64,000 nt of DNA from Winogradskyella eximia. GTDB taxonomy: Bacteria; Bacteroidota; Bacteroidia; Flavobacteriales; Flavobacteriaceae. The notes under the pieces are model-generated. The model had not been told where the DNA came from and made no database searches. It worked only from the letters and a program-made list of their open reading frames with translations. The DNA lies in contig NZ_QRDV01000001.1 of NCBI RefSeq assembly GCF_003386165.1, positions 946,758 through 1,010,757 of the forward strand, given 5' to 3'. This document shows positions 1-9,006 of the stretch, piece by piece; the first letter of the stretch is position 1; the number at the start of each line of letters is the position of its first letter. The translations under genes were made by a program, and so were the position numbers.

Positions 1-615
1 AAGAGCGACGCACTAGTAGTCCCAAAAATAAACAATCTTTACAACCAAAAATCAATTCATATTATTGATAAATTTAAAAGAATGTTTAAAATAAATTTGA
101 TTGCAATTATAGCATTCTCATTTATCTTTTTAATTGTCTCATTTTTTGTTGGCATACCAATAACAGGTGTTATATTTTTTATTACTCTTTCAGTTCTTGT
201 GTTTATTAATAAGATGTTATTAAATGGATTAGAAAAAATTGACAAAGGTGCAAGTAGTTATCAATATTTAAAGTCATTTAATGAGTGGATACAAAAGCAG
301 GTCGCAATCAATAAAAAAATGTCAAGATTTTTGTACCCAATTATATTTATGTCATTGGTTTTAGGCTTTTGGTTTAAAGATGCCGAAGGCATGCCTTTGG
401 GTGAACGGCTTGTAGATGAAATACTTGTTGGTTTTCCAGATACCTATTTAATATTTGGAATCCCACTCATCGGAATTGTTATCGTGGCAGTCATCTTGGT
501 TTTGCTATTCCTTGTTGGAGGTCGAATTTATAAATGGGATTTAAACATCGTTTATGGAAGAATATTCAAAAAACTAGAAGAATTGATGACAGATATAGAA
601 AGCTTAAGAAGTTAA
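1..615 (+). CDS. Membrane protein of unknown function, 5' end missing
   Basis: The reading frame is open from the first base of the window, so the gene begins upstream; the ATG at position 82 is probably internal. About 204 residues are visible. There are two closely spaced hydrophobic segments just after the ATG, a charged stretch, one hydrophobic segment near residue 90 of the ATG-based frame, and a strong one near residues 125-146. The C-terminus is charged and probably cytoplasmic (GRIYKWDLN then KKLEELMTDIESL). I do not recognise the family. It looks like an integral membrane protein with a short cytosolic tail. The next gene, about 100 bases downstream on the same strand, is also a small membrane protein. 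Confidence 0.7.
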   Translation, partial: KSDALVVPKINNLYNQKSIHIIDKFKRMFKINLIAIIAFSFIFLIVSFFVGIPITGVIFFITLSVLVFINKMLLNGLEKIDKGASSYQYLKSFNEWIQKQVAINKKMSRFLYPIIFMSLVLGFWFKDAEGMPLGERLVDEILVGFPDTYLIFGIPLIGIVIVAVILVLLFLVGGRIYKWDLNIVYGRIFKKLEELMTDIESLRS

Positions 616-717
616 GCGTTTGATAATAAGGTGTTTTGTTGTGGTTTTTTAAAATAAATAAATTTTAGGTGTAATATTTTTTGATTTGGGCCACTAACCA
701 AGAAAACAGTAAAAATT

Positions 718-1170
718 ATGACACTATTAAATGCAATTAACTTTTTTGAAAGTTTAAAAACTGAATCCTCTAATAAATCTGAAATCAAGGTTTATACGCA
801 ATTTATTGAGATTCTTAAAAAATTAGAAAATAGAGCATTCACCACTGATGACATTCAATCCATAGAAACAGAACTAGATAGCTTAAAACTAAACTCAAAT
901 CCAGACAATAGAAAAAAATTCTTTAAAAACGCACTGAGTAAATTTGAGACCTATTTAAAGGACACCTTTTCTTTGACTTCTCAAGGATACTATACAAACC
1001 TGAGTGTAACTTTAGGAATGTTATTCGGAGTTATAGCTGGAATTCTAATAGGTGAGCGTTTTGAAAGGTCTTTAGGGATTTCCGTTGGCATTTGTATGGG
1101 ACTATTTATTGGCGCATTAATAGGTCGCCGTAAGGATGCTCAAGCTAAAGAAGCTGGAAACGTGCTCTAA
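718..1170 (+). CDS. Small membrane protein with Gly-rich hairpin
   Basis: This 150-residue protein has a soluble, Lys/Glu/Asn-rich N-terminal part (about residues 1-90, predicted helical). Two Gly-rich transmembrane helices follow, around residues 95-112 (GMLFGVIAGILIG) and 119-137 (GISVGICMGLFIGALIG), separated by a charged turn. The tail (RRKDAQAKEAGNVL) is basic and likely cytoplasmic. The regularly spaced glycines resemble glycine-zipper membrane hairpins. No catalytic motif is visible and the family is not recognised. It may share a transcript with the truncated membrane gene upstream. Confidence 0.7.
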   Translation: MTLLNAINFFESLKTESSNKSEIKVYTQFIEILKKLENRAFTTDDIQSIETELDSLKLNSNPDNRKKFFKNALSKFETYLKDTFSLTSQGYYTNLSVTLGMLFGVIAGILIGERFERSLGISVGICMGLFIGALIGRRKDAQAKEAGNVL

Positions 1171-1291
1171 TGTAAATCTAACTAAATCTCTCTTCAAATA
1201 GCTTCGATTACTAAATTAGTAATACTATTTTTTAATACCACAAGGCTAACGAAAATTTGGCCTAGACATCACCAATCAAAATTTAACGAAC

Positions 1292-2689
1292 ATGAAAACA
1301 TTAACAATTATCATACTTTTAAATTTACTCGCCATTACTAGTGCACGTTCTCAAGATATTTCAGGACATTGGAACGGAACAACCAAAAGAGGCGATAAAG
1401 AAATCACTTTTGTTTTTAATATAAAACAAGAAAACGCTACGTATTCAACTACTATGGATGTTCCAACGTTTAGAATTGCTGGCATCAAACCATCAGCTAC
1501 AACTTTTACAAATGGAAAGCTAATTATTGATGGCTCTAATGTTGGAATGAACTATACAGGAGTTTTTAATACTGAAGCACAACAATTTGAAGGTATTTAC
1601 AAGGAAGGTGGCATAGAAATGGTCCTAAACTTAAAAAAAGGAACTATAAAAATAGAAGATTCGAAACGGCCGCAGGAACCTGTAAAACCCTACCCTTATT
1701 ATGAAGAAGAAGTCATTTTTAAAAATAATGAAGCCAACATAACATTAGCAGGTACTTTAACCTTACCCAATAAAAACGGAAAATTTCCAGTAGTAATTTT
1801 AATTAGCGGAAGTGGTCCACAAGACAGAGATGAAAGTTTTATGGGACACAAACCTTTTTTAGTATTATCAGATTATTTAACAAGACAAGGCATTGGCGTA
1901 TTGCGTTTTGATGATCGTGGAGTTGGAGAATCTACAGGAAATTTTGGTAAAGCAACCACAGAAGATTTTTCCAAAGACGTTTTGAGTGCCATCGCATACT
2001 TAAAAACTAGAAACGATGTAGATATTAAAAATATAGGTTTGATTGGTCATAGTGAAGGTGGTATTATCGCACCTCTAGCGGCTAACAACTCTAAAGATGT
2101 CGCTTTTATGGTGTTATTAGCTTCTACCGGAATTTCGGGAACAGAACTATCTGTAATGCAATCTAAAACATTGAGAGAATTTCCTGTTAAAGATGAGGTG
2201 GCTTATGAAAAAAACACCAGAAAAGCGATTGCAATTGTAATCTCTAATAAGAGTAAAACAGAAATTAAAATCGAATTGACAACTCATTATAATGAGTTTT
2301 TAAGACCCATTTTAACATCATTAAACGTACCAGAAAAGAATATCAATGCATTTATAGAAAACCAACTTAAAACAAGTTTACAACCTTGGTCACGCTATTT
2401 TTTACAATACAATCCTGCTGATGAAATTGAAAAATTACAAATTCCAGTGTTGTCATTAAATGGCAGTAAAGACACGCAAGTAAATGCAAAAATTAATCAA
2501 GAAGCTATAAGACAAGCACTAATCAAAGGCCAGAATAAAAATTATAAAATAGTGGAATTAGAAAACTTAAACCACTTCTTTCAAGAGTGTGAAACTGGAA
2601 AGATGGATGAATATAGAAAAATAGAACAAACATTTTCCCCAATAGCATTGAACGAAATAAAAAATTGGGTAATAGAACATCTGAAATAA
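1292..2689 (+). CDS. Secreted alpha/beta hydrolase
   Basis: The 465-residue protein starts with a Sec signal peptide (about residues 1-20, ending SARS before QD). An N-terminal beta-rich domain of about 100 residues follows, of the type often found in front of Bacteroidota periplasmic hydrolases. The alpha/beta-hydrolase domain covers about residues 140-465. The nucleophile elbow GHSEGG puts the serine at residue 254, and Asp394 (GSKDTQ) and His428 (NLNHFF) complete a plausible triad. SGSGPQDRD at about 172-180 fits the oxyanion-hole loop. The fold suggests an esterase or peptidase-like hydrolase acting outside the cytoplasm; the substrate cannot be read from sequence. It appears to be transcribed alone. 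Confidence 0.85.
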   Translation: MKTLTIIILLNLLAITSARSQDISGHWNGTTKRGDKEITFVFNIKQENATYSTTMDVPTFRIAGIKPSATTFTNGKLIIDGSNVGMNYTGVFNTEAQQFEGIYKEGGIEMVLNLKKGTIKIEDSKRPQEPVKPYPYYEEEVIFKNNEANITLAGTLTLPNKNGKFPVVILISGSGPQDRDESFMGHKPFLVLSDYLTRQGIGVLRFDDRGVGESTGNFGKATTEDFSKDVLSAIAYLKTRNDVDIKNIGLIGHSEGGIIAPLAANNSKDVAFMVLLASTGISGTELSVMQSKTLREFPVKDEVAYEKNTRKAIAIVISNKSKTEIKIELTTHYNEFLRPILTSLNVPEKNINAFIENQLKTSLQPWSRYFLQYNPADEIEKLQIPVLSLNGSKDTQVNAKINQEAIRQALIKGQNKNYKIVELENLNHFFQECETGKMDEYRKIEQTFSPIALNEIKNWVIEHLK

Positions 2690-2803
2690 GATATAAAATA
2701 CTTGTAGTAACCTCTTGAATAATTCTTTACTAGTACTCACCTACTCATGAAAATCCTCACTCTATTTTCAGTCTAGATTATATATTGACATGGCAATAGC
2801 AAA

Positions 2804-3505
2804 TTACTTCAATAATTGATTAACATTTGCTTTATAGAGCTTACCAATAGGTACCATATAATCGCCAATAAAAATCCGATTTCCTTCTATACTAACGATG
2901 TGCTTTTTTGCAACAGCAAATGACTTATGAACTTGAAGAAAATCATTCTCAGAAAGCAATTGGATGGTATCCGATATTTTTTCTCGAATGCTTATGGTTT
3001 CATTGCTTGTAACAACTTTGGTATAATTACCAGAAGCTTCAATAAATAGAATATCATCTACATCTACCTGAATATGACTATTATTTTGCTTTAAAAAAAT
3101 ATGTTGTCCTTCAGGTTTTATAGTCTCTTTATTGTCTTTTCTTATTGTACTGGTGTTAAGAGAGGTCACTTTATTCACAGCACTCAAAAAGCGTTCAAAA
3201 CTAAACGGTTTTAACAAGTAATCAACAACGTTTAATTCGTAGCCTTCAATCGCAAATTCACTATACGCAGTGGTTACAATAACTTTTGGTGGAGATGATA
3301 AGGTTTTTAAAAATTGAAATCCTTTTAATTTAGGCATATTCAAATCTAAAAAAATGAGATCTATATCATGTTTGCTTAAGTAGTCAATAGCTTCTATAGC
3401 ATCATAACAATCTGCTTTGAATTCTAAATTTGGTAGCATATCACAATAGCCTTTTATAATATCGTGTGCAATATGTTCGTCGTCTATAATGATATATGTA
3501 ATCAT
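2804..3505 (-). CDS. LytTR-family response regulator
   Basis: This 233-residue protein has a receiver domain (about 1-120) with phospho-acceptor Asp54 (FLDLNMP), acidic residues Asp8/Asp9, Thr78/79 and Lys99 (LLKPF). A C-terminal LytTR DNA-binding domain (about 135-233) follows; the segment around EASGNYTKV and the LQVHKSFAV stretch are typical. It should receive phosphate from the histidine kinase encoded just upstream; its start overlaps the kinase stop by four bases, indicating translational coupling. LytTR proteins usually bind two direct repeats about 21 bp apart, and such repeats occur in the divergent region beyond the kinase gene (4338-4369 and 4412-4444). The likely target is the diverging ABC/peptidase operon and the regulator's own operon. 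Confidence 0.92.
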   Translation of the reverse strand: MITYIIIDDEHIAHDIIKGYCDMLPNLEFKADCYDAIEAIDYLSKHDIDLIFLDLNMPKLKGFQFLKTLSSPPKVIVTTAYSEFAIEGYELNVVDYLLKPFSFERFLSAVNKVTSLNTSTIRKDNKETIKPEGQHIFLKQNNSHIQVDVDDILFIEASGNYTKVVTSNETISIREKISDTIQLLSENDFLQVHKSFAVAKKHIVSIEGNRIFIGDYMVPIGKLYKANVNQLLK

Positions 3506-4296
3506 AAGCCCTTAATATTCAATGTAGCGTTATAGATGGTATCTGTTTTGGAAATTGTTAAGGTATGCTTTTTTGGATATACCAATTCTAATCGTCGTTT
3601 TAGGTTTTTTAATCCAATTCCTGTTTCAGGGTTATCTTGTGTTTCATCAAAATTGTTTTCTATTTCAAAGGTCAATTCACTATTATGCGCTGTTAATGTG
3701 ATATGAACATAAGCATTTTCTCTTAAATTTTCCACACCATGCTTAAAGGCATTTTCTAAAAGAATAATGAAAAGAAGTGGCATAATCTCATAATTAGTGT
3801 CGTTTGTTTCAATATTGAATTGTATATCAATCGCTTTATGATAACGCATTTTATGAAGTTCAATATAATTCTCGAGATAAGCTATTTCTTCAGACAGTAA
3901 AACCCTGTCTTTTTCGCCATCATAAATACTATAGCGCATCATATCAGAAAGTTTTAGAATGAGCTCTTGAGCTTTCTTAGAATCCTTATCCACTAATCCA
4001 TAAAGGTTATTAAGCATATTAAAAAAGAAATGTGGATTCACTTGACTCTTTAAATGCATTAATTCTGTTTTTGCTTTTTCATTCTTCAATCTTATTAGTG
4101 ATTTGATTTGTTTAAATAGCCAATGTGCAATGGTAATAAACACAAGGATAAAGTACAATGCAATAAATTCTACAAACCCTTCTAGTTTTCCAAAAGTGTC
4201 ATTAAAAATGACGATGACTAAGCCTATAATAACCAGCGCTATTTTATATAACCGCTTGATAGTTTTCCTTTTTCTTTCTGGTATTTTAAAATTCAT
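3502..4296 (-). CDS. LytS/YehU-type sensor histidine kinase
   Basis: The kinase has 264 residues. Two N-terminal transmembrane helices (about 15-31 and 41-62) have only a short loop between them, so there is no sizeable extracellular sensor. A short coiled linker leads to the His_kinase domain, with phospho-accepting His89 in QVNPHFFFN, the pattern of the LytS/YehU family. The HATPase domain follows, with the N-box near LLENAFKHGV and the glycine loop near GIGLKNLKRRL. With such a minimal sensor it may sense membrane state or act through the neighbouring ABC transporter. It forms a coupled pair with the LytTR regulator and diverges from the ABC operon. Confidence 0.92.
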   Translation of the reverse strand: MNFKIPERKRKTIKRLYKIALVIIGLVIVIFNDTFGKLEGFVEFIALYFILVFITIAHWLFKQIKSLIRLKNEKAKTELMHLKSQVNPHFFFNMLNNLYGLVDKDSKKAQELILKLSDMMRYSIYDGEKDRVLLSEEIAYLENYIELHKMRYHKAIDIQFNIETNDTNYEIMPLLFIILLENAFKHGVENLRENAYVHITLTAHNSELTFEIENNFDETQDNPETGIGLKNLKRRLELVYPKKHTLTISKTDTIYNATLNIKGL

Positions 4297-4337
4297 AATT
4301 CAATATTAATTAAATAAAACACCTCAGACAAATAAGT

Positions 4338-4369
4338 TGACAAACAGTATCTCATCAGTGACAAACAAT
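4338..4369 (-). promoter_or_regulatory. Direct repeat pair, candidate LytTR operator (kinase side)
   Basis: TGACAAACAGT at 4338-4348 recurs as TGACAAACAAT at 4359-4369, ten of eleven bases identical, with start points exactly 21 bp apart (two helical turns). This spacing is what LytTR DNA-binding domains usually recognise. It lies about 40 bp upstream of the kinase/regulator operon. Binding by the adjacent regulator is inferred, not shown. Confidence 0.5.
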
Positions 4370-4411
4370 CCTAAATGTGTTTTGAGGTGTCTTTATACCT
4401 TAAAAAAATGT

Positions 4412-4444
4412 GTTTGTCACTAATGCATGTGTTTGTGTCACTAA
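4412..4444 (+). promoter_or_regulatory. Direct repeat pair, candidate LytTR operator (ABC side)
   Basis: TGTCACTAA at 4415-4423 recurs at 4436-4444, again 21 bp apart. The first copy is preceded by GTTTG, so GTTTGTCA is the reverse complement of the TGACAAAC repeats on the kinase side. The two pairs therefore face away from each other across the divergent region, one toward each operon. This pair is about 50 bp upstream of the ABC ATPase start. Confidence 0.5.
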
Positions 4445-4471
4445 CACTTTTTAAAGGCTAAAAACGCTTAT

Positions 4472-5392
4472 ATGTTTGTCTCAATCAATCAAAAAATGAA
4501 CAGTATGGAACTCAGAATTGACAATCTATCAAAAACGTATTCAAACGGGATTAAAGCTTTACAAAACATTTCACTTGATATACCAAAAGGGATGTTTGGT
4601 CTATTAGGCCCAAATGGTGCAGGCAAGTCTACGTTAATGCGAACTATTGCAACACTGCAAGAAGCCGATTCTGGTTCCATTGTTCTTGGAGACATCGATG
4701 TCTTACAACAAAAAAATGAATTGCGACAGGTATTAGGGTATTTGCCGCAACAATTTGGCTTGTATCCAAAAATATCGGCAGAAGTATTACTCAATCATTT
4801 CGCAGTGCTTAAAGGCATCACCAATAAAAACGAACGTAAAGAATTAGTGAAAGCACTTTTGTATAAAACCAATTTATATGACGTGCGACAACAAAATCTG
4901 AAAGGGTTTTCTGGTGGGATGAAGCAACGATTTGGCATTGCACAAGCCTTACTTAACAATCCGAAGTTACTTATTGTAGATGAACCAACAGCAGGATTGG
5001 ATCCTGTAGAACGCAATCGCTTTTACAATGTTTTAAGCGAGCTCGGAGAACATACTGTGGTTATTTTATCTACGCATATTGTTGACGATGTCAAAGAACT
5101 CTGCACAAATATGGCCATTATTAATCAAGGTCAAGTATGCTTAAAAGGGCAGCCGTTGCAGATACTAGAAGGCCTAAAAGATAAAGTCTATAAAAAAACA
5201 ATCGAGAAATCAGAATTGAACCTATATAAAGAAAATTATCAGGTCATCAGTGAACGATTATTTCTTGGTAAACCAACTATTCATATAATAAGTGAGACTA
5301 ATCCTGGAGATGGATTTACAGCTATTAATGCGGAACTAGAAGATGTGTATTTCTCAGAAATTTTCAATGGAACTAAAACTAAATCTATTTAA
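4472..5392 (+). CDS. ABC transporter ATP-binding protein
   Basis: This is a standard ABC ATPase of up to 306 residues. Counting from the first ATG, it shows Walker A GPNGAGKS (46-53), the Q-loop near LPQQFG (91-96), the signature FSGGMKQR (146-153), Walker B LLIVDEPTAGLDP (166-178) and the switch His202. ATGs at 4496 and 4505 are in frame; the start at 4505 (MELRIDNL) fits the usual start of the fold best, so the first 8-11 residues may not be made. It should power the permease/peptidase fusion protein that begins two bases after its stop codon. The operon diverges from the LytTR pair and is probably controlled by it. Confidence 0.93.
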   Translation: MFVSINQKMNSMELRIDNLSKTYSNGIKALQNISLDIPKGMFGLLGPNGAGKSTLMRTIATLQEADSGSIVLGDIDVLQQKNELRQVLGYLPQQFGLYPKISAEVLLNHFAVLKGITNKNERKELVKALLYKTNLYDVRQQNLKGFSGGMKQRFGIAQALLNNPKLLIVDEPTAGLDPVERNRFYNVLSELGEHTVVILSTHIVDDVKELCTNMAIINQGQVCLKGQPLQILEGLKDKVYKKTIEKSELNLYKENYQVISERLFLGKPTIHIISETNPGDGFTAINAELEDVYFSEIFNGTKTKSI

Positions 5393-5394
5393 TT

Positions 5395-8300
5395 ATGTGG
5401 TATGAAATTTTTAAGTTCGAAATCCAATATCGAATTAAACGACCAGACACCTATGTGTTCTTCTTATTTATATTTCTGTTTTCAATTGTTGGTGTAGATT
5501 TTATTTTTCAAGGTTCAGAAATGGGGCTAATGAAAAGAAATTCACCCATAGTAATAGCGAAAACTATGGGAGCTATAACTGGTTTCTTTATGATTTTAGC
5601 CTCAATGATTATGGGAGTTTCTGTACTTAGAGATTTTGAGTACGAGATAGAGTCATTACTATTTTCTACACCTATCAAAAAAAGAGATTATTTAATGGGT
5701 CGGTTTTTAGGCGCATTTACTGTTCTGCTGTTTGTATTTACAGGAATTATATTGGGTATGATGTTGGGTGAATTTATGCCCTGGAATAGTCCAGATGAGC
5801 TATTAGCTTTTAATGCATTTATTTATATAAAGACCTTTGTAATGGTAACGTTACCAACGTTATTTTTTGGAGCAGCGTTGTTTTTTGTAACTGGTGCCTT
5901 AACTAGAAATTTAGTAGTTGTATATACACAAGGCGTGATCTTGTTTGTCGTATTTTTATTAACAAAAGCAATTACCAATGCGTTCTGGCAAGCTATTTTT
6001 GATCCATTTTCATTAACAACAGTAACCTATATTACAAAATCCTGGACGGTCTTAGAAAAGAGCACTCAAGAGCTTCCATTTATTAGTGCTTTGTTATATA
6101 ACAAATTATTTTGGTTTTTTTTAGGAGTAATCGCATTAATGTATGGTTATAAAAAATTCAACTTTAATCTGGTTAAAGAAAAGAAATCAAAGAGAAAGCA
6201 TGTTCAAAAATTAGTAGCTAAAAGTGCCAATAAAAATACTGATATAGAAATCCCTAAAGCTAAAAAACACTATGGTTTATCATCTAAATGGACACAATTA
6301 AAAGAGTTTTCGTGGTTTTATTTTATAAGTATTTTTAAACAACCATCATTTTGGGGAATTGTTATTTGCGGAATGATTATCATCTTAATCAATTCTGTAA
6401 ATCTTGGAACTGTATATGGCGTTGATAGTTATCCTGCAACCTATTTTATAGTTGAGGAACTTCAGGAAACATCTTATTTTTTCTTTATCATCATCCTTGT
6501 TTTTTATTCAGGAGAATTGGTGTGGAAAGAAAGAGGTGCGAAGTTGAATTTAATTTATGATGCTACACCCATGTCAAGTTTTGTAAGGTTAGCTGGAAAG
6601 TTTATTGGATTAAACTTAATTTATGTCGTATTAATACTTGCTTTAATTAGTTCAGGGATAGTATTCCAAACGCTAAGTGGCTATTATAACTATGAATTGC
6701 AAGTGTATTTTAATGGATTCTTTTTAGAAATTCTACCCCTATTATCCATTTTTACCTGCTTAGCATTTTTCATACAATCTTTAGTGAATAATAAGTTTGT
6801 AGGTATCATTTTGGTGATTGTATTTAGTATTGTTAATGTAGCCATTGCTGTATTGGGATTTGATCATGATTTACACTTTTTTGGAGGAAGTTCCTTAGGT
6901 GCTTATTCAGATATGAATGGTTATGGGCATTTTTTACAACCCTATTTACTCATTAAATTGTATTGGTTTCTTTTCGGAATACTTTTATTAATCATAGGAT
7001 CTTTAGTCGCTGTTAGAGGAAATGAAACAAATTTAATAAAACGAATAAGAGTTGCTAAATATAAGTTCAGCAAACCACTCATAAAATTTACTGACATCAT
7101 TCTTTTTGCTTTTATCATTATTGGAGGGTTTATATTTTACAATACGAATATTTTAAATGAATATTGGAGCAATTCTGAAGCTACTGAATTCAGAGTAGCG
7201 TATGAAAAAGAATTGAAACAATTTGAATATATACCACAGCCCAAAATAATAGACGTTAACTTACAATTAGAGCTGTATCCTTCTAAACGAGATTACACAG
7301 TAGAAGGGTATTATATGTTAAAAAACACATCAATTGAAAACATAAAAGCCATCCATATTCAAAAACTTTTGGAAGAAAATGTTACTATAGACAGTATCTC
7401 TTTTGAAGGTGGTTTTACAACTAATAATCAATACAAAAAATTTGATTATTCAATTTTTAACTTAGAGAAAGCTTTACAACCTGGTGATTCTGTAAAAATG
7501 TATTTTAAGCAACGTTTTACAACCAAAGGCTTTGAGCAAGGTCGTTCTAATACCAATATTGTTTACAATGGTACATTTTTCAATAACGAACAGTTTCCAA
7601 CATTGGGTTACAATAAAAAATATGAACTTCAAGATGAAGATAAACGAAGAGATCATAACTTATCAAAAAGATCTAAAAAAGTTAACATAGATGACCCTAA
7701 AGAATTAGTTAATGCGAGATCTGGTGGTGATTCTGATGGTATTAATTTTGAAATGATTATTGGTACATCCAAAGATCAAACAGCTTTGGTTCCTGGAGAT
7801 TTATTGAGAAAATGGACAGATAATAATCGTAATTATTTTCACTATAAAACAAATACACCTATTATTAATTTTTATGCCATAGTTTCTGCTGACTATGAAA
7901 TTAAAAAAGACAAATGGATGACAAGTAATGAGGCGATCACTGAGCCTGTTGACCTTGAAATTTATTATCAAAAAGGACATGAGTATAACATCGATAGAAT
8001 GATGAAGTCTATGAAAGCATCCTTAGCCTATTATAGTAACAACTTCAGTCCTTATCAATACCAGCAACTGCGTATTATGGAGTTTCCACGTTATGCGCAA
8101 TTTGCGCAATCTTTTCCTGGAACTATTCCATTCTCAGAATCTATTGGATTTGTGTTAGATATAGATGACGAAAAAGATGTAGATATGGCTTTTTATGTGA
8201 CTGCACATGAAGTAGCTCACCAATGGTTTGGAATGCAAGTGGAAGCTGCGAATGTGCAAGGTCAATTGATGGTTTTAGAAACCTTATCTCAATATGCAGC

Positions 8301-8688
8301 AATAATGGTTTTAAAAGAGCAGTATTCCGAAGAAAAAGTGCAACAGTTTTTAGCACTTCAATTGGATAAATATAAAGAAGGAAAACAACAAGAAAGTAAG
8401 GAAGAACCATCTCTTGCTCTTGTAGAAAATCAAGATTATGTCTATTATGCTAAAGGAGCGATCAATATGTATGAACTTCAAAAAGCAATAGGAGAAAAGA
8501 ATGTGAATTTAGCATTAAAATATTTTCTTGAAGATTGGAATACAAAAAACGGCAAACTAAAAATGCAGACTGATAGATATGCGACAACTCAAGACTTACT
8601 AGAGTATTTCAGAGCAGTTACACCAAGCAATCTCCAGCATATCATCGAGGAGCTTTTTGAATCTGTGGGTGTATTAAAAAATCACTAA
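5395..8688 (+). CDS. ABC-2 permease fused to M1-family metallopeptidase
   Basis: The protein has 1097 residues. The first ~590 residues hold two ABC-2-type membrane blocks, with about six helices in residues 15-260 and a second set in about 305-590, joined by a basic linker. The remaining ~500 residues are a peptidase with HEVAH at 938-942 and Glu962 as the likely third zinc ligand, in an ETLSQYAA context seen in Bacteroidota members of this fusion family. The upstream SESIGF (about 920) sits where classical M1 enzymes have the GAMEN loop, so exopeptidase specificity may differ. The neighbouring ATPase probably drives the membrane part. The peptidase domain follows the last helix; its side of the membrane is not certain. 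Substrate unknown; peptide export, import or processing are all possible. Confidence 0.88.
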   Translation: MWYEIFKFEIQYRIKRPDTYVFFLFIFLFSIVGVDFIFQGSEMGLMKRNSPIVIAKTMGAITGFFMILASMIMGVSVLRDFEYEIESLLFSTPIKKRDYLMGRFLGAFTVLLFVFTGIILGMMLGEFMPWNSPDELLAFNAFIYIKTFVMVTLPTLFFGAALFFVTGALTRNLVVVYTQGVILFVVFLLTKAITNAFWQAIFDPFSLTTVTYITKSWTVLEKSTQELPFISALLYNKLFWFFLGVIALMYGYKKFNFNLVKEKKSKRKHVQKLVAKSANKNTDIEIPKAKKHYGLSSKWTQLKEFSWFYFISIFKQPSFWGIVICGMIIILINSVNLGTVYGVDSYPATYFIVEELQETSYFFFIIILVFYSGELVWKERGAKLNLIYDATPMSSFVRLAGKFIGLNLIYVVLILALISSGIVFQTLSGYYNYELQVYFNGFFLEILPLLSIFTCLAFFIQSLVNNKFVGIILVIVFSIVNVAIAVLGFDHDLHFFGGSSLGAYSDMNGYGHFLQPYLLIKLYWFLFGILLLIIGSLVAVRGNETNLIKRIRVAKYKFSKPLIKFTDIILFAFIIIGGFIFYNTNILNEYWSNSEATEFRVAYEKELKQFEYIPQPKIIDVNLQLELYPSKRDYTVEGYYMLKNTSIENIKAIHIQKLLEENVTIDSISFEGGFTTNNQYKKFDYSIFNLEKALQPGDSVKMYFKQRFTTKGFEQGRSNTNIVYNGTFFNNEQFPTLGYNKKYELQDEDKRRDHNLSKRSKKVNIDDPKELVNARSGGDSDGINFEMIIGTSKDQTALVPGDLLRKWTDNNRNYFHYKTNTPIINFYAIVSADYEIKKDKWMTSNEAITEPVDLEIYYQKGHEYNIDRMMKSMKASLAYYSNNFSPYQYQQLRIMEFPRYAQFAQSFPGTIPFSESIGFVLDIDDEKDVDMAFYVTAHEVAHQWFGMQVEAANVQGQLMVLETLSQYAAIMVLKEQYSEEKVQQFLALQLDKYKEGKQQESKEEPSLALVENQDYVYYAKGAINMYELQKAIGEKNVNLALKYFLEDWNTKNGKLKMQTDRYATTQDLLEYFRAVTPSNLQHIIEELFESVGVLKNH

Positions 8689-8721
8689 GGTTAAATAAAT
8701 CAACTTCTCATAAAAGCATAA

Positions 8722-8850
8722 AACCTGTGCTTATTGTGGCAAACCATTAAAAATCTTACGTTAGCTAAGAAGATGATCAAACAAGCGGAACACATTTATA
8801 ATAAAGAAAGAACATATCTAAGCTTAAAATAAAACGAACCACCATATGTT
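8722..8850 (+). pseudogene. Relic of an IS3-family transposase C-terminus
   Basis: Translated in the frame of 8722, this stretch gives a segment containing AKKMIKQAEHIYNKERTYLSLK, a match by eye to the IS3 OrfB integrase tail, where YNxxRPHxSL is followed by a KTPxxVH-like motif. Here a stop (TAA at 8830-8832) breaks the frame, followed by NEPPYV and another stop. The expected Pro-His after Arg reads Thr-Tyr. The upstream frame is closed by a stop at 8719-8721, so only about 40 codons survive. No terminal repeats are visible. The rest of the 8689-9006 gap shows no gene. Confidence 0.5.
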
Positions 8851-9006
8851 TAGATCAATAAGGAGAGGTATGCTACCATTTTCACAAAAGAATAAAGAAA
8901 ATCTGCAATTTTTGACCTTCTAAAAATCCAGAAATTAACGCTAAAAAGGTTAACTTACTTGCGTATAATAAAGACATTAACAATTCATAAAACTTGAAAA
9001 GCATTT

